Assembly: GCF_001202035.1 (NCBI RefSeq)
Contig: NZ_LGHT01000032.1
Span: forward strand, 19,961 to 83,960
Source of the DNA: Pseudorhodobacter wandonensis
GTDB lineage: Bacteria > Pseudomonadota > Alphaproteobacteria > Rhodobacterales > Rhodobacteraceae
Length of the DNA stretch: 64,000 nt
Direction of reading: 5' to 3'
The translations under genes were made by a program, and so were the position numbers. Below the pieces are notes generated by a model. The model saw only the letters and a list, made by a program, of their open reading frames with translations. It was not told the DNA's origin and made no database searches. Each line of letters starts with the position of its first letter. The first letter of the stretch is position 1. This document shows, piece by piece, positions 55,968-64,000 of this stretch.

Positions 55968-58826
55968 ATGTATTGCAAAGTGCAAATCCTCGCTCGAATC
56001 CTCTTTGCCGTTGCTTGTCTGGCTTTGACTGCACTCGCATCGGTCATGGCTGCGTGGAACGTAGACGAACGCGCGCAAGCCCAGTTTACCGCGCTGGTCA
56101 ATGATGCACAGTTCAACTTCAACAACAGGCTGAACGCTTATGTCCACAGTTTGGACAGCGCAAGCGCTTATGTTGCCAGTGCTCCGGAACTTAGTGCAGC
56201 TGATTGGCGTAATTTCGTCGAGCTTATCGATATTGACAAAAACCTACCAGGTGTCAGCGCACTCGGCGTGATCCGCGCAGTGCCGGATTCACAACTTTCA
56301 GAATTTGTTGCAAAACGTCGAATGGACGGAATGGACGGTTTTTCCGTTCACCCTAAGGTCAAAGCGAACGAACATTTGGTAGTCGAGTTTATGGAGCCGC
56401 TTGCCACGAATGTAAACGCTTTGGGCCTGGACCTAATGTTCGATAAGGCGCGGCATCAAGTTCTCGATGATGCAAGAATTTCAGGTGCGAAAGTTTTGTC
56501 TTCTCCGCTCAGTCTGGTTCAAAACCCGTCCAGTCCGGGATTTGTCTTTGCGCGTGCGGTTTATAGTTATGCAAAAGCCAATGCAAATGGTTCACCCGCG
56601 CAACCCCGCGCCTTTCAGGGATGGGTGGTTGCGCCTTTCATTGGCGCCGTGACGCTTGCAAACCTGACAGCCCAACCAACGGAATACTTTGGCCTTTCTG
56701 TGTATGATGTCTCGGCCGACGCTGATGAAGTCTTGATCTATAACCATAAACCGGACGAAACGACCTACCAACCCAAGTTCGAAGTAACCCTGACGGAACC
56801 GATCTTTGGCCGCAACTGGGCGTTGCACTTTACAAGCACCATCCTGTTTGACGCTACAGTCAAAAGTTATGCCCCTTTGATTACGCTGATTGCGGGCCTA
56901 TTCACGAGCGGGTTGCTATGCTTGCTGATGGAAATTCTGGTCCGGCGCGTTAACACAGTTAATTTGCTTGTCGCGCGTCGAACAAAGGAATTGAAAGCAC
57001 GGGGCGACGAAAACAAGTCTATCGTTGAAAGTGCTTATATTCCTATACTCATCCTGAACGAAAAGGATGAGATTGTTCAGGCAAATGCGGCGGCCCTTGA
57101 GCTGATGGGGCACAGCCAACGGTCTGAAGTCAAGCGTATGCCGATAAGCAAATACGTGTCTCCCGTAGCGAAACCAGATCCGTCAGTGCGACCCGGTATG
57201 GGTGGATGGACCCATTTGGGGGCCAATGGACGCCTTTTAAACATTCGGCGAAGCAGTTGGAAAAATGCCAAGGGCGATCTGCGGCATGCTCTCATCATTC
57301 AAGATGTAACCGAAGAGGCCAATGCTGCGCTTCGTATCGCCGAAGCCGAGCAACGCTGGCAACTTGCGCTGAACGGCTCGGATATTGGTGTGTTCGACAT
57401 TGACCTCAAAACTGGTCGATCAATCGTTTCCGAGGCTTGGAAACGGATGATGCAGGTTGAGGATGAAAGCGCTGACTTTGATCCGCAGGCCGAATTCCTA
57501 AGCCGCATAAGCCCGCAAGATCTTGGCCGCCTGCAAGATGCAGATCGTCGTTGCATCAATGGCGAGACCGAGCGTTCCATCAGCGAATACCGGGTTTCAG
57601 ACCGTAGCGGAAATTGGCGCTGGATGCGTTCAGACGCCGCAGTGGTCGAACGCGCACAAGATGGCCAAGCATTGCGCATGATTGGCGCACAGATGGATGT
57701 CACCGATCTGCGTATGGCACGCGAAGCGCTTGAGGTCAGCCAAAAGCGTTTTGAGCTTATGATCTCTGAAGCTCCGGTCGGAATGGCAGTCTTTACCAAC
57801 GACGGCGTTTTCATAAGCGTCAACGATGCACTTTGCCAATTCCTTGGTTACCGCGAAGATGAGATCCTCGGCGGCGTTCGCATCCGAGACGTGCTTGATA
57901 AGGCTGTCATGAAACACGTTATCAGTGTCGTCGGGCCACAGGCCGTTGACAGGTCGCGCGCGTACCACGGCGAGCATGAATGCACGGCCAGCGATGGCAA
58001 TAAAATATGGGCCTTGCTCAGCATTTCTTGGACGTTTGATCCGGTAGCACAAAGCGACATCTACATCGCGCAGCTATGTGACATCACGGATAAGAAAAAT
58101 ATCGAACGCATGAAAAGCGAATTCGTGGCAACCGTAAGCCATGAGTTGCGGACCCCATTGACCTCAATCAAGGGCGCACTGTCATTGCTTGAATCGTCGG
58201 CTGAATTTGCTCAGGGCCCGACAAAGCGCCTCCTTGACATTACCCGGCGCAACTCGGACCGTCTCGGGGCGATTGTGAATGACATTCTGGATTTCGAAAA
58301 AATGTCCTCGCAACAACTCAGCTTTGATGTCACCGAACATCCGCTGAAAGATGTGATAGTTGATGCTGCTACGATGATTGAAACAATGGCAAATAGAAGC
58401 AACGTCTCAATCAAGCTTGATCTTCCAGACGATCCGTTGATGGCAAGGATCGATCCTGCCCGCACCCATCAGGTTTTGGCCAACCTGCTGTCCAATGCAT
58501 GCAAATTCTCCTTTCCTTTAAGTGACGTCGAAGTGCGAACCAGCATTGTCGACGGTTTCCATATTGTCTTTGTCTGCAACCGAGGTTGCGGTATTCCGGC
58601 ATCTTTCCGTTCTCAAGTTTTCAAGCCGTTTGTTCAGGCAGACAATTCGGCAAAGCGTCAATTCGAAGGTACAGGGCTTGGTCTACATATTACGCAAAAA
58701 ATTGTTGAAAGTATGGGCGGCCGCATCGGCTTTACCAGTGAGCCAAACAAACTGACAGTCTTTTGGTTTACGGTTCCAATTGCGAATAAAGAGGCTGCCA
58801 CAGTACTGAAAATAGCTGGAGAGTAG
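55968..58826 (+). CDS. CHASE-PAS sensor histidine kinase (copy 1)
   Basis: About 952 residues. The start is uncertain: ATG at 55968 follows GAAGG too closely, GTG at 55980 is possible, and a TTG at 55923 would add 15 residues. One membrane segment (7-28), a periplasmic CHASE sensor with VEFMEPLATNVNALGLDLMF, and a second segment (about 300-324) precede three PAS domains (about 340-440, 460-590, 595-700). The His is about residue 725 in VATVSHELRTPLTSIKGA. The ATPase end has NLLSNACKFSF, NRGCGIPASFR and GTGLGLHITQKI. No receiver is attached. Its layout matches the kinase at 60479. Confidence 0.9.
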   Translation: MYCKVQILARILFAVACLALTALASVMAAWNVDERAQAQFTALVNDAQFNFNNRLNAYVHSLDSASAYVASAPELSAADWRNFVELIDIDKNLPGVSALGVIRAVPDSQLSEFVAKRRMDGMDGFSVHPKVKANEHLVVEFMEPLATNVNALGLDLMFDKARHQVLDDARISGAKVLSSPLSLVQNPSSPGFVFARAVYSYAKANANGSPAQPRAFQGWVVAPFIGAVTLANLTAQPTEYFGLSVYDVSADADEVLIYNHKPDETTYQPKFEVTLTEPIFGRNWALHFTSTILFDATVKSYAPLITLIAGLFTSGLLCLLMEILVRRVNTVNLLVARRTKELKARGDENKSIVESAYIPILILNEKDEIVQANAAALELMGHSQRSEVKRMPISKYVSPVAKPDPSVRPGMGGWTHLGANGRLLNIRRSSWKNAKGDLRHALIIQDVTEEANAALRIAEAEQRWQLALNGSDIGVFDIDLKTGRSIVSEAWKRMMQVEDESADFDPQAEFLSRISPQDLGRLQDADRRCINGETERSISEYRVSDRSGNWRWMRSDAAVVERAQDGQALRMIGAQMDVTDLRMAREALEVSQKRFELMISEAPVGMAVFTNDGVFISVNDALCQFLGYREDEILGGVRIRDVLDKAVMKHVISVVGPQAVDRSRAYHGEHECTASDGNKIWALLSISWTFDPVAQSDIYIAQLCDITDKKNIERMKSEFVATVSHELRTPLTSIKGALSLLESSAEFAQGPTKRLLDITRRNSDRLGAIVNDILDFEKMSSQQLSFDVTEHPLKDVIVDAATMIETMANRSNVSIKLDLPDDPLMARIDPARTHQVLANLLSNACKFSFPLSDVEVRTSIVDGFHIVFVCNRGCGIPASFRSQVFKPFVQADNSAKRQFEGTGLGLHITQKIVESMGGRIGFTSEPNKLTVFWFTVPIANKEAATVLKIAGE

Positions 58827-59038
58827 CCTCAACGATTGGTGGAAATACAGCGGCGGATCACTCGTCTGCAGCTGTGTGATCTCGGCAATTGTGGGCGCCT
58901 TGCCATAAATGCAAACAACTATTGATTTAATGCCACAATTTCCATGCCAAAACGGCCCTGTCCCCTGTAACCCCGAAGAATTGCGATGTATGCACAAGTT
59001 AAGGTTGCTGTGTGAACGTTCTTAGCGATAGGAATACA

Positions 59039-59974
59039 ATGAAAATCTTAGCAGTTGATGATGACCCAATCATCCTTGAGTTGCTTCCCATGGTGGCGGC
59101 CAGAGCTGGTTTCAAAGATGTCACCACCACGACTTCGGGCGAACATGCGCTGCAAATGTTGCGAAGCAACGACAAAACCTTTGATTGTTTGCTGTTCGAC
59201 GTCAGTATGCCCGGGATGGACGGTATCGAGCTTTGCACTTTGGCCCGGACCGTAGAGGGTTACGCAAAGACCCCGATCATTATGGTCACGGCTATGGCTG
59301 AGAAATCCGTTGTCGATCGTGCATTTGCGGCCGGGGCGACCGATTACGTCAACAAGCCATTCAATGTCGTCGAGCTGGGCGCCAGGCTTAGCTTGGCCGA
59401 GATGCTGATCGCCACCCGGCGCGTCGCCGAAGGTGTCACGCGGCCGGACCAAACGAGCCCGCAAAATAATACCCAATCTGAAATCTTTCCGTTGGATAAA
59501 GAGGTTCAGATCGATGGCGTAAAAGCCGTGATCGAATACAGCGCCTTGCGGAACTATCTCTCTCAGCTATCAGTGACTGGTATCGGCTCTTCACAAGTGC
59601 TGGCCTTTAAGATCGACCAAGTCGAAAAGATCCATTCACTTGCCTCTGCCGACAAATTTATCCTTGCTCTGACCGAAGTGGCACTGACCACCTATCAAGT
59701 GATGCAGGCGTTTTGTCCAATGATGGCCTATATCGGAAACGGAACTTTCCTGATGGTCGCGGACAAGCCCAATTTGGAACGCTCAAGCAAAATCGAAGTG
59801 GAAATTCAGTCTATTTTGGACAGTAAAAACCTCCAATATGACAACGGCGACCCGATAAAAATCTCTGTTCTGGCGAGCAACCCGATCCGGCCCAATACGA
59901 GCAAGTCTCAGCGTGTCCGGAAAACTTTTGACCGCGCTATTTCAAAAGTTGAAAGCCGCGCGTCACGAAAGTGA
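59039..59974 (+). CDS. Response regulator with a degenerate GGDEF-like output domain (copy 2)
   Basis: 311 residues from an ATG with AGGAATACA ahead. The receiver has VDDDPIILE, phospho-Asp54 in LLFDVSMPGMDG, TAMA, and NKPFNVVEL. The C-terminal domain (about 155-290) has LRNYLSQLSVTG, LAFKIDQVEKIHSLASADKF, and MMAYIGNGTFLMVAD, where GGDEF is again GNGTF, then ISVLASNPIRP like the final GGDEF strand. It resembles the regulator at 52013 in receiver and tail. The two CHASE kinases flank it. Confidence 0.82.
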   Translation: MKILAVDDDPIILELLPMVAARAGFKDVTTTTSGEHALQMLRSNDKTFDCLLFDVSMPGMDGIELCTLARTVEGYAKTPIIMVTAMAEKSVVDRAFAAGATDYVNKPFNVVELGARLSLAEMLIATRRVAEGVTRPDQTSPQNNTQSEIFPLDKEVQIDGVKAVIEYSALRNYLSQLSVTGIGSSQVLAFKIDQVEKIHSLASADKFILALTEVALTTYQVMQAFCPMMAYIGNGTFLMVADKPNLERSSKIEVEIQSILDSKNLQYDNGDPIKISVLASNPIRPNTSKSQRVRKTFDRAISKVESRASRK

Positions 59975-60478
59975 AGGGGCGGTTACCTGATACAAAGTAT
60001 TTATGGCTCCATGAGGGGCATGGGCTCTTCAAATCCGGCGCGGAGCGTGGACCTTTTGCCTACACAAGCACACGACCAGGCCATCTTTCACACAAATGAT
60101 GCTAGCCTTTTCCGGCCAAGTACCGAGTGGCGCAAATGCGGTTTATAGTAGTCGTGAAAGCAATCAAAGACCGTGGTTTCAGGCGAGCGACGCACCTCTC
60201 GCGTATCACTTCAAATCACCCGCGCAGCAATGGCTGAGAGCGTCTCCCCTGTGGTCACAAGCGCCCCAAAAGACACGCAATGAAACATTTTCCATGAGAG
60301 CTCTGCTATACCGCCCGTCCGGACAAAAGCTGGAAACGGACGTGCAACTTCTATGGCCGCCCCCCCTTTTTAACGACGGGGGATCAGCTAAATGTACTAT
60401 TGCAATCTCTTTTTTCGATTAATTTCTTGATTTGACGCAGTTAGACGGCCACTAACTTACCATGACTAAAAGGCGCAC
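59975..60478. other. 504-bp gap between a response regulator and a kinase
   Basis: It holds no gene I can support. A 108-codon plus-strand frame (60096-60422) has no ribosome site and no recognisable family. A short GC-rich inverted repeat (CCCCCC...GGGGGA near 60360-60386) and an A+T-rich tail before 60479 may hold the terminator and promoter. Confidence 0.4.
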
Positions 60479-63037
60479 TTGATCAAATCGCCAGCGCAAG
60501 TCATTTTCAAACGAAGCAAGGTTAGCTGGACGAATATGGTTTCAAATCTCTATGTGCACCGTCTCCAATGGATGGTTTTGATTTTTTGTCTTACGCTTTC
60601 ATACATTTCATTTCTCGTCGTTAAAAACATTGCTCAGGGCAAGACAATAGAAAACTTTGAGGTCTTGGTAGATCAAGGCACAGCAAGCCTCAAGCAACGC
60701 GCCGACAACCTAAGTCACACCCTTGGCGGAGTGTCCGGATTTATTTTAGCCGCCAACCCAGTTTCGGCAGAGAGCGTGTCAGAGTATGTGCGGGCATTGA
60801 AAATCGACACCAACAGCTCTGAAATTGATGCTATCGGTTTTGCGTCATTGGATACCACCGCCACCATCCCTTCAAGCACTGACCTTACAGCTGACGAAAA
60901 CCGAAATACGGTCACCCCCTCACAGCCCGAACTGCGTAAAGAGTCGTTTTCCATCAAATATATGGAGCCATATTCCGACCACAAGACGTTTCTAGAGTCG
61001 GCCTTTGGCCACAATCCTGAATTTATAGCCACTGCGACAGCCGCTCGTGACACGGGACAAACGCTCGCTACCGAGATTTTCTTCAGGGATTCCCCAAACG
61101 GAGGGCATCTTCAGACGTTTTTGCTTAAACCGGTTTATCGCTCTGCACAGAATACAATCCAACAAGATCAACCGCAAATGGGCTTTCTTGGCTTTGCATT
61201 TGCTGTGCTCAACGTCGATAATATCTTTAGAGATCTCACGATATCTCAGGGCAAATTGATAGATTTATATGTTGAATTTGATCAGCGTGATCCGCAGGTC
61301 GATCGCGGCATACCTGTAAAAACTCTTGGTCTCGTGCCAACATCGGCCATTTATGTCATTCGTCGCCAAATTAACAAATTTGGGCAGCCCATGTCGCTGG
61401 CATGGAGCAGCAGACCTGAATTCGAGGCAATCCAGCCTTTTCGCGCAAAGTGGATTGCCTTGTCTTTGGGGTTTTTGATCACTGCATTGATTAACCTAAT
61501 CATAAGCGTCCTGACGAAAAGGAACCTTACAGTAACTGCCCTTGTTGAGAAAAAGTCGCGTGAACTTGATACGCAGGGGATAGAGAAACGTTCAATCCTC
61601 GAAAATGCGATGCTCGCAATCGTATCGGTAACCCAGTCAGGCGAGATCATCCATGCAAACGACGCCCTTGCGAAATTTGTATCTCCGCACAAATGGGACG
61701 CCGAGCTGAGTGGCCGGGCCCTACGTGATTTTCTGCCTGACATTGACCTCACAAGCCCTGACGGTTGGACAAAGCTAAATGTACTTGTGGGATTTCCAAA
61801 CGCGGAACGGTTAACCATCGAAGTTGAGAAAAAGACGTGGCTTACCGCTGACAGTGAAACTCGAATTACGCTACTGATACGGGATATCACAGTTAACGAA
61901 AGGCTAGCGCGAGAAGTTGTCGAGACCGAGCAGCGGTGGAATCTTGCGCTTACGGGCGCACAGATTGGCGTTTTTGATGTCGATCTAAAGCGCAAAACGT
62001 CAGTTGTCTCTGAAACTTGGCTTAAATGTCTGCAGCTCACGGTTCAGCCGGACTGCGAAGATCCGTATCGGCGACAGTTGGATCACATTCATCCTGACGA
62101 TCGCGACATCCTGGAAAATGCCGAAGCGGCATGCATTAAAGGCATCACAGACCGCGCCGAGGCCCACTTTCGAGTAAAAATTGCCAATGGTGAATGGCGC
62201 TGGATCAAATCCGATGCCGTTATTGCAGAGCGCGCTAGCGATGGGACTGCCCTTAGAATGCTCGGCATCCAGACCGATATCACAGAAAGCTTCAAGCTTG
62301 AGCAGATGAAGCGTGATTTCGTCTCTACTGTCAGCCACGAACTCCGTACACCTTTGACGTCAATCAACGGGGCGTTGAGCCTTCTGCGCGCACAAATGAA
62401 AGACAAAAACTCACGCGGCACTGACCGCTTGCTTCAGATTGGTATTTCAAACTGCGACCGGCTTGTCAGCCTTGTGAATGACATCTTGGATATTGAGAAA
62501 ATCAATGCGGGCAAAATGACCCATGATGCCAAGGCCGAAGATATTCAACACATCCTTAGCCTCGCATCTGCGCAAATCGAAACCTACGCAACGCAATGGC
62601 AAGTGGCCATAGAAGTTGTGGCACCCAAAGTTAAGCAAACCATCTGGACAGATAAAAACCGAATTATGCAGGTTTTAACCAATCTTTTGTCGAACGCATG
62701 TAAATTCGCATATAGCGGCACGACCGTCAGTCTAAGGGCTGAAATTCTGCCCGGCTTTACAAAAATTTCGGTTCACAATTTTGGAACGGGCATACCAGAC
62801 GAATTTAAGAGTATGATTTTCCAACCTTTTTCGCAGGCTGACAATTCCACCACACGGGAACGGGGTGGCACAGGGCTGGGGTTAAACATTTCGCGCCATC
62901 TGGTCGAAGCGATGGGAGGCAGGATGGGCTTTGAGAGCGAACCAGACAAAGAAACCGTTTTCTGGTTCACCTGCCCGCTTTGTTCAGATTTACCTAAAGA
63001 TGAGGCGGGTACGAGCACTTCAGAATTAGGACGGTAA
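60479..63037 (+). CDS. CHASE-PAS sensor histidine kinase (copy 2)
   Basis: Up to 852 residues. The start is TTG at 60479 with AAAAGG upstream; an ATG at 60536 is the alternative. Residues 29-50 form the first membrane segment, a periplasmic CHASE sensor follows with KYMEPYSDHKTFLESAFGHN and FLLKPVYRSA, then the second segment (322-346). Two PAS domains (about 360-460, 480-605) precede His620 in VSTVSHELRTPLTSINGA. The ATPase end has NLLSNACKFAY, NFGTGIPDEF and GTGLGLNISR. It is a close paralogue of the kinase at 55968, with one PAS fewer. Confidence 0.9.
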   Translation: MIKSPAQVIFKRSKVSWTNMVSNLYVHRLQWMVLIFCLTLSYISFLVVKNIAQGKTIENFEVLVDQGTASLKQRADNLSHTLGGVSGFILAANPVSAESVSEYVRALKIDTNSSEIDAIGFASLDTTATIPSSTDLTADENRNTVTPSQPELRKESFSIKYMEPYSDHKTFLESAFGHNPEFIATATAARDTGQTLATEIFFRDSPNGGHLQTFLLKPVYRSAQNTIQQDQPQMGFLGFAFAVLNVDNIFRDLTISQGKLIDLYVEFDQRDPQVDRGIPVKTLGLVPTSAIYVIRRQINKFGQPMSLAWSSRPEFEAIQPFRAKWIALSLGFLITALINLIISVLTKRNLTVTALVEKKSRELDTQGIEKRSILENAMLAIVSVTQSGEIIHANDALAKFVSPHKWDAELSGRALRDFLPDIDLTSPDGWTKLNVLVGFPNAERLTIEVEKKTWLTADSETRITLLIRDITVNERLAREVVETEQRWNLALTGAQIGVFDVDLKRKTSVVSETWLKCLQLTVQPDCEDPYRRQLDHIHPDDRDILENAEAACIKGITDRAEAHFRVKIANGEWRWIKSDAVIAERASDGTALRMLGIQTDITESFKLEQMKRDFVSTVSHELRTPLTSINGALSLLRAQMKDKNSRGTDRLLQIGISNCDRLVSLVNDILDIEKINAGKMTHDAKAEDIQHILSLASAQIETYATQWQVAIEVVAPKVKQTIWTDKNRIMQVLTNLLSNACKFAYSGTTVSLRAEILPGFTKISVHNFGTGIPDEFKSMIFQPFSQADNSTTRERGGTGLGLNISRHLVEAMGGRMGFESEPDKETVFWFTCPLCSDLPKDEAGTSTSELGR

Positions 63038-63131
63038 CGAAATCACCAAAAAGAGCGAATCCGGGTCGTTTCATGGTTTGATGCCGCGCCTTTGAAAGCA
63101 ATTGCTGCACCAAAGCAGACAGAGTTTGGGG

Positions 63132-63348
63132 CTGAAACGGACAGACGAATCCCGGCAAGATTCGGTGCGCATTGCACTTACAGGCGGGCTAACCCCTAAG
63201 CAGCTGGCTGACGATCTTGGCATATGGATGTCGACGCTGAATAAATGGATGACGGCGCATCAAAAAACTGGCGTGGTGTCAAACAGAGGATTCAAGCCTC
63301 GCGCAAGAGAATTATCGCCTTCGCCACGAGGACCGCATTCTCAAAGGT
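63132..63348 (+). pseudogene. IS3-family transposase OrfA, frameshifted relic
   Basis: From 63132 the plus strand reads LKRTDESRQDSVRIALTGGL and then TPKQLADDLGIWMSTLNKWM, the helix-turn-helix OrfA of IS3-family elements. After a shift near 63285 the next frame carries on as EDSSLAQENYRLRHEDRILK, the normal OrfA leucine-zipper part. The sequence then leaves the family at GNRSIV. So it is a broken copy lacking its 3' end and orfB. It lies just past the kinase stop. Confidence 0.75.
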
Positions 63349-63361
63349 AACCGCTCCATTG

Positions 63362-63517
63362 TTACCGCGGCGATTTAGCTTTGATGCGCGCCGCGAGATC
63401 GGTGTCATCCACGAAGTCATCAAGGAACTCATGCCAGGTTTTGTTGGTGATACGAGCGGCGCGGATCATGTCCGTCAGCTCTTTGGTCTTGTCACGCTTA
63501 CGTTCCGGCCTCTCAAC
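63362..63517 (-). pseudogene. Fragment of an unknown protein, C-terminal end
   Basis: The minus strand is open for 51 codons ending in TAA at 63362. It reads RPERKRDKTKELTDMIRAAR and then ITNKTWHEFLDDFVDDTDLAARI, a helical, coding-like text. It begins just after the stop of the IS3 orfB fragment. It may be the cut-off 3' end of a gene split by an insertion. I do not recognise the family. Confidence 0.35.
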
Positions 63518-63521
63518 TCAT

Positions 63522-63795
63522 TTAGGCAGCCTTTCGTTCGAAGGCCAAGGGGCTTTTGCCACCTAACGACGAATGCCGCCGTCGTGGATTATAGAACCCA
63601 TTGATATATTGGAATATCGCCCCCTCGGCTTGGCGTCTGGTTTCCCAGTGGTTCCGCCAGATCAGCTCTGCCTTGATGGATTTGAAGAACGTTTCCACCA
63701 TGGAATTATCGTAGCAATTTCCTTTTCCGCTCATCGATACTTTGAACCCATGCTTCGAAAGACGCTTCTGATAGTGATGTGAACAGTATTGGGCG
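63522..63795 (-). pseudogene. IS3-family transposase OrfB (integrase), C-terminal fragment
   Basis: From about 63795 the minus strand reads QYCSHHYQKRLSKHGFKVSM and then SGKGNCYDNSMVETFFKSIK, with the last Glu of the DDE motif in MVETFFKSIK, and ends NPRRRHSSLGGKSPLAFERKAA. The first two thirds of OrfB, with the first two Asp residues, are missing because an IS30-type element joins at about 63796. So this copy is inactive. Confidence 0.85.
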
Positions 63796-63798
63796 GAT

Positions 63799-64000
63799 TC
63801 AATCGGTCGTCGCAACACATTCGATTATATCCTTTTTGAGCAGCTGGTCGAGAGCTTCGGCGGGAGTTCTCCAGCCGAGGGTTTTGCGTGGTCTTGTGTT
63901 CAAAGCATGCGCGACCGCGCTCAACTCATTCACACTGTGCTGGCTGAGATCCGTGCCCTTTGGAAAGTATTGTCGCAGCAAGCCGTTGGTATTTTCGTGG
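63799..64000 (-). mobile_element. IS30-family transposase, C-terminal part (runs off the window)
   Basis: The minus strand from the window edge reads HENTNGLLRQYFPKGTDLSQ and then LSAVAHALNTRPRKTLGWRT, the conserved end of IS30-family DDE transposases (HxNTNGLLRQYFPKGTDL box, TRPRKTLGW). The stop is at 63799. The rest of the gene lies beyond 64000. It cuts through the IS3 orfB, so it arrived later. Confidence 0.88.

Noticed and set aside
60096..60422. 108-codon plus-strand frame between regulator and kinase
   Set aside because: No ribosome site, no known motif, and no signs of a start in the expected place.
1..64000. CRISPR arrays, rRNA, tRNA and riboswitches
   Set aside because: I looked for regularly spaced direct repeats, T-arm boxes and known riboswitch cores by eye and found none I could support; a covariance scan would be needed to rule them out.

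Overview
The window looks like a chromosomal segment of an alphaproteobacterium of the Rhodobacterales (Roseobacter group). The evidence is gene content and style: a yajC-secD-secF block, purM-purN, lon, an opgG-opgH-opgC cluster, a SulP transporter paired with a universal stress protein, FCD-type GntR regulators, a class III alcohol dehydrogenase, and GC-rich hairpin repeats ending in a CCCGGGATATTT-type tail, which I remember as common between genes of this order. I did not fix genus or species. I recognised no rRNA, tRNA or CRISPR array.

Layout. 1-121 is the 5' end of a DNA photolyase leaving the window. 268-2771 holds a class V aminotransferase-like enzyme divergent from an orphan substrate-binding protein. 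3078-9389 is a complete five-gene oligopeptide-type ABC importer operon, followed by a sulfatase, a UspA-SulP pair, and an Ldh-family dehydrogenase divergent from a GntR regulator. 15.7-25.4 kb is housekeeping: purM-purN, three tandem small secreted paralogues, an HU-like protein, lon, and yajC-secD-secF with an Mth938-like gene. serS follows, then the osmoregulated periplasmic glucan cluster opgG-opgH-opgC (opgH has an in-frame TGA near its 5' end), then rpe-gph-ddaH. 34.4-37.9 kb holds an enolase-superfamily enzyme and a class III aminotransferase with a GntR regulator flanked by two copies of a probable operator. 38-43.4 kb is a single-module C-A-T-TE peptide synthetase translationally coupled to a Wzx-like flippase, followed by a class III alcohol dehydrogenase.

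From about 44.7 kb the sequence reads visibly more A+T-rich and changes character. 45.1-51.4 kb is a curli (functional amyloid) locus: a 463-residue curlin-repeat protein on the minus strand, divergent from csgF-csgG and then, after a strong UUCG terminator, two further curlin-repeat proteins, a CsgH-like chaperone and a secreted protein with an Inh-like domain and an SH3 domain. No csgE or csgD is visible. 52-63 kb is a signalling island: two response regulators whose output domain looks like a GGDEF domain with the signature changed to GNGTF, a CheY-like protein, a stand-alone Hpt protein, and three hybrid-free histidine kinases, two of them CHASE-PAS kinases. None of these has a DNA-binding output, so the parts suggest a multistep phosphorelay; its position beside the curli genes suggests, but does not prove, control of matrix formation. 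The window ends in nested insertion-sequence debris: an IS3 orfA relic, a truncated IS3 orfB and the 3' part of an IS30-type transposase.
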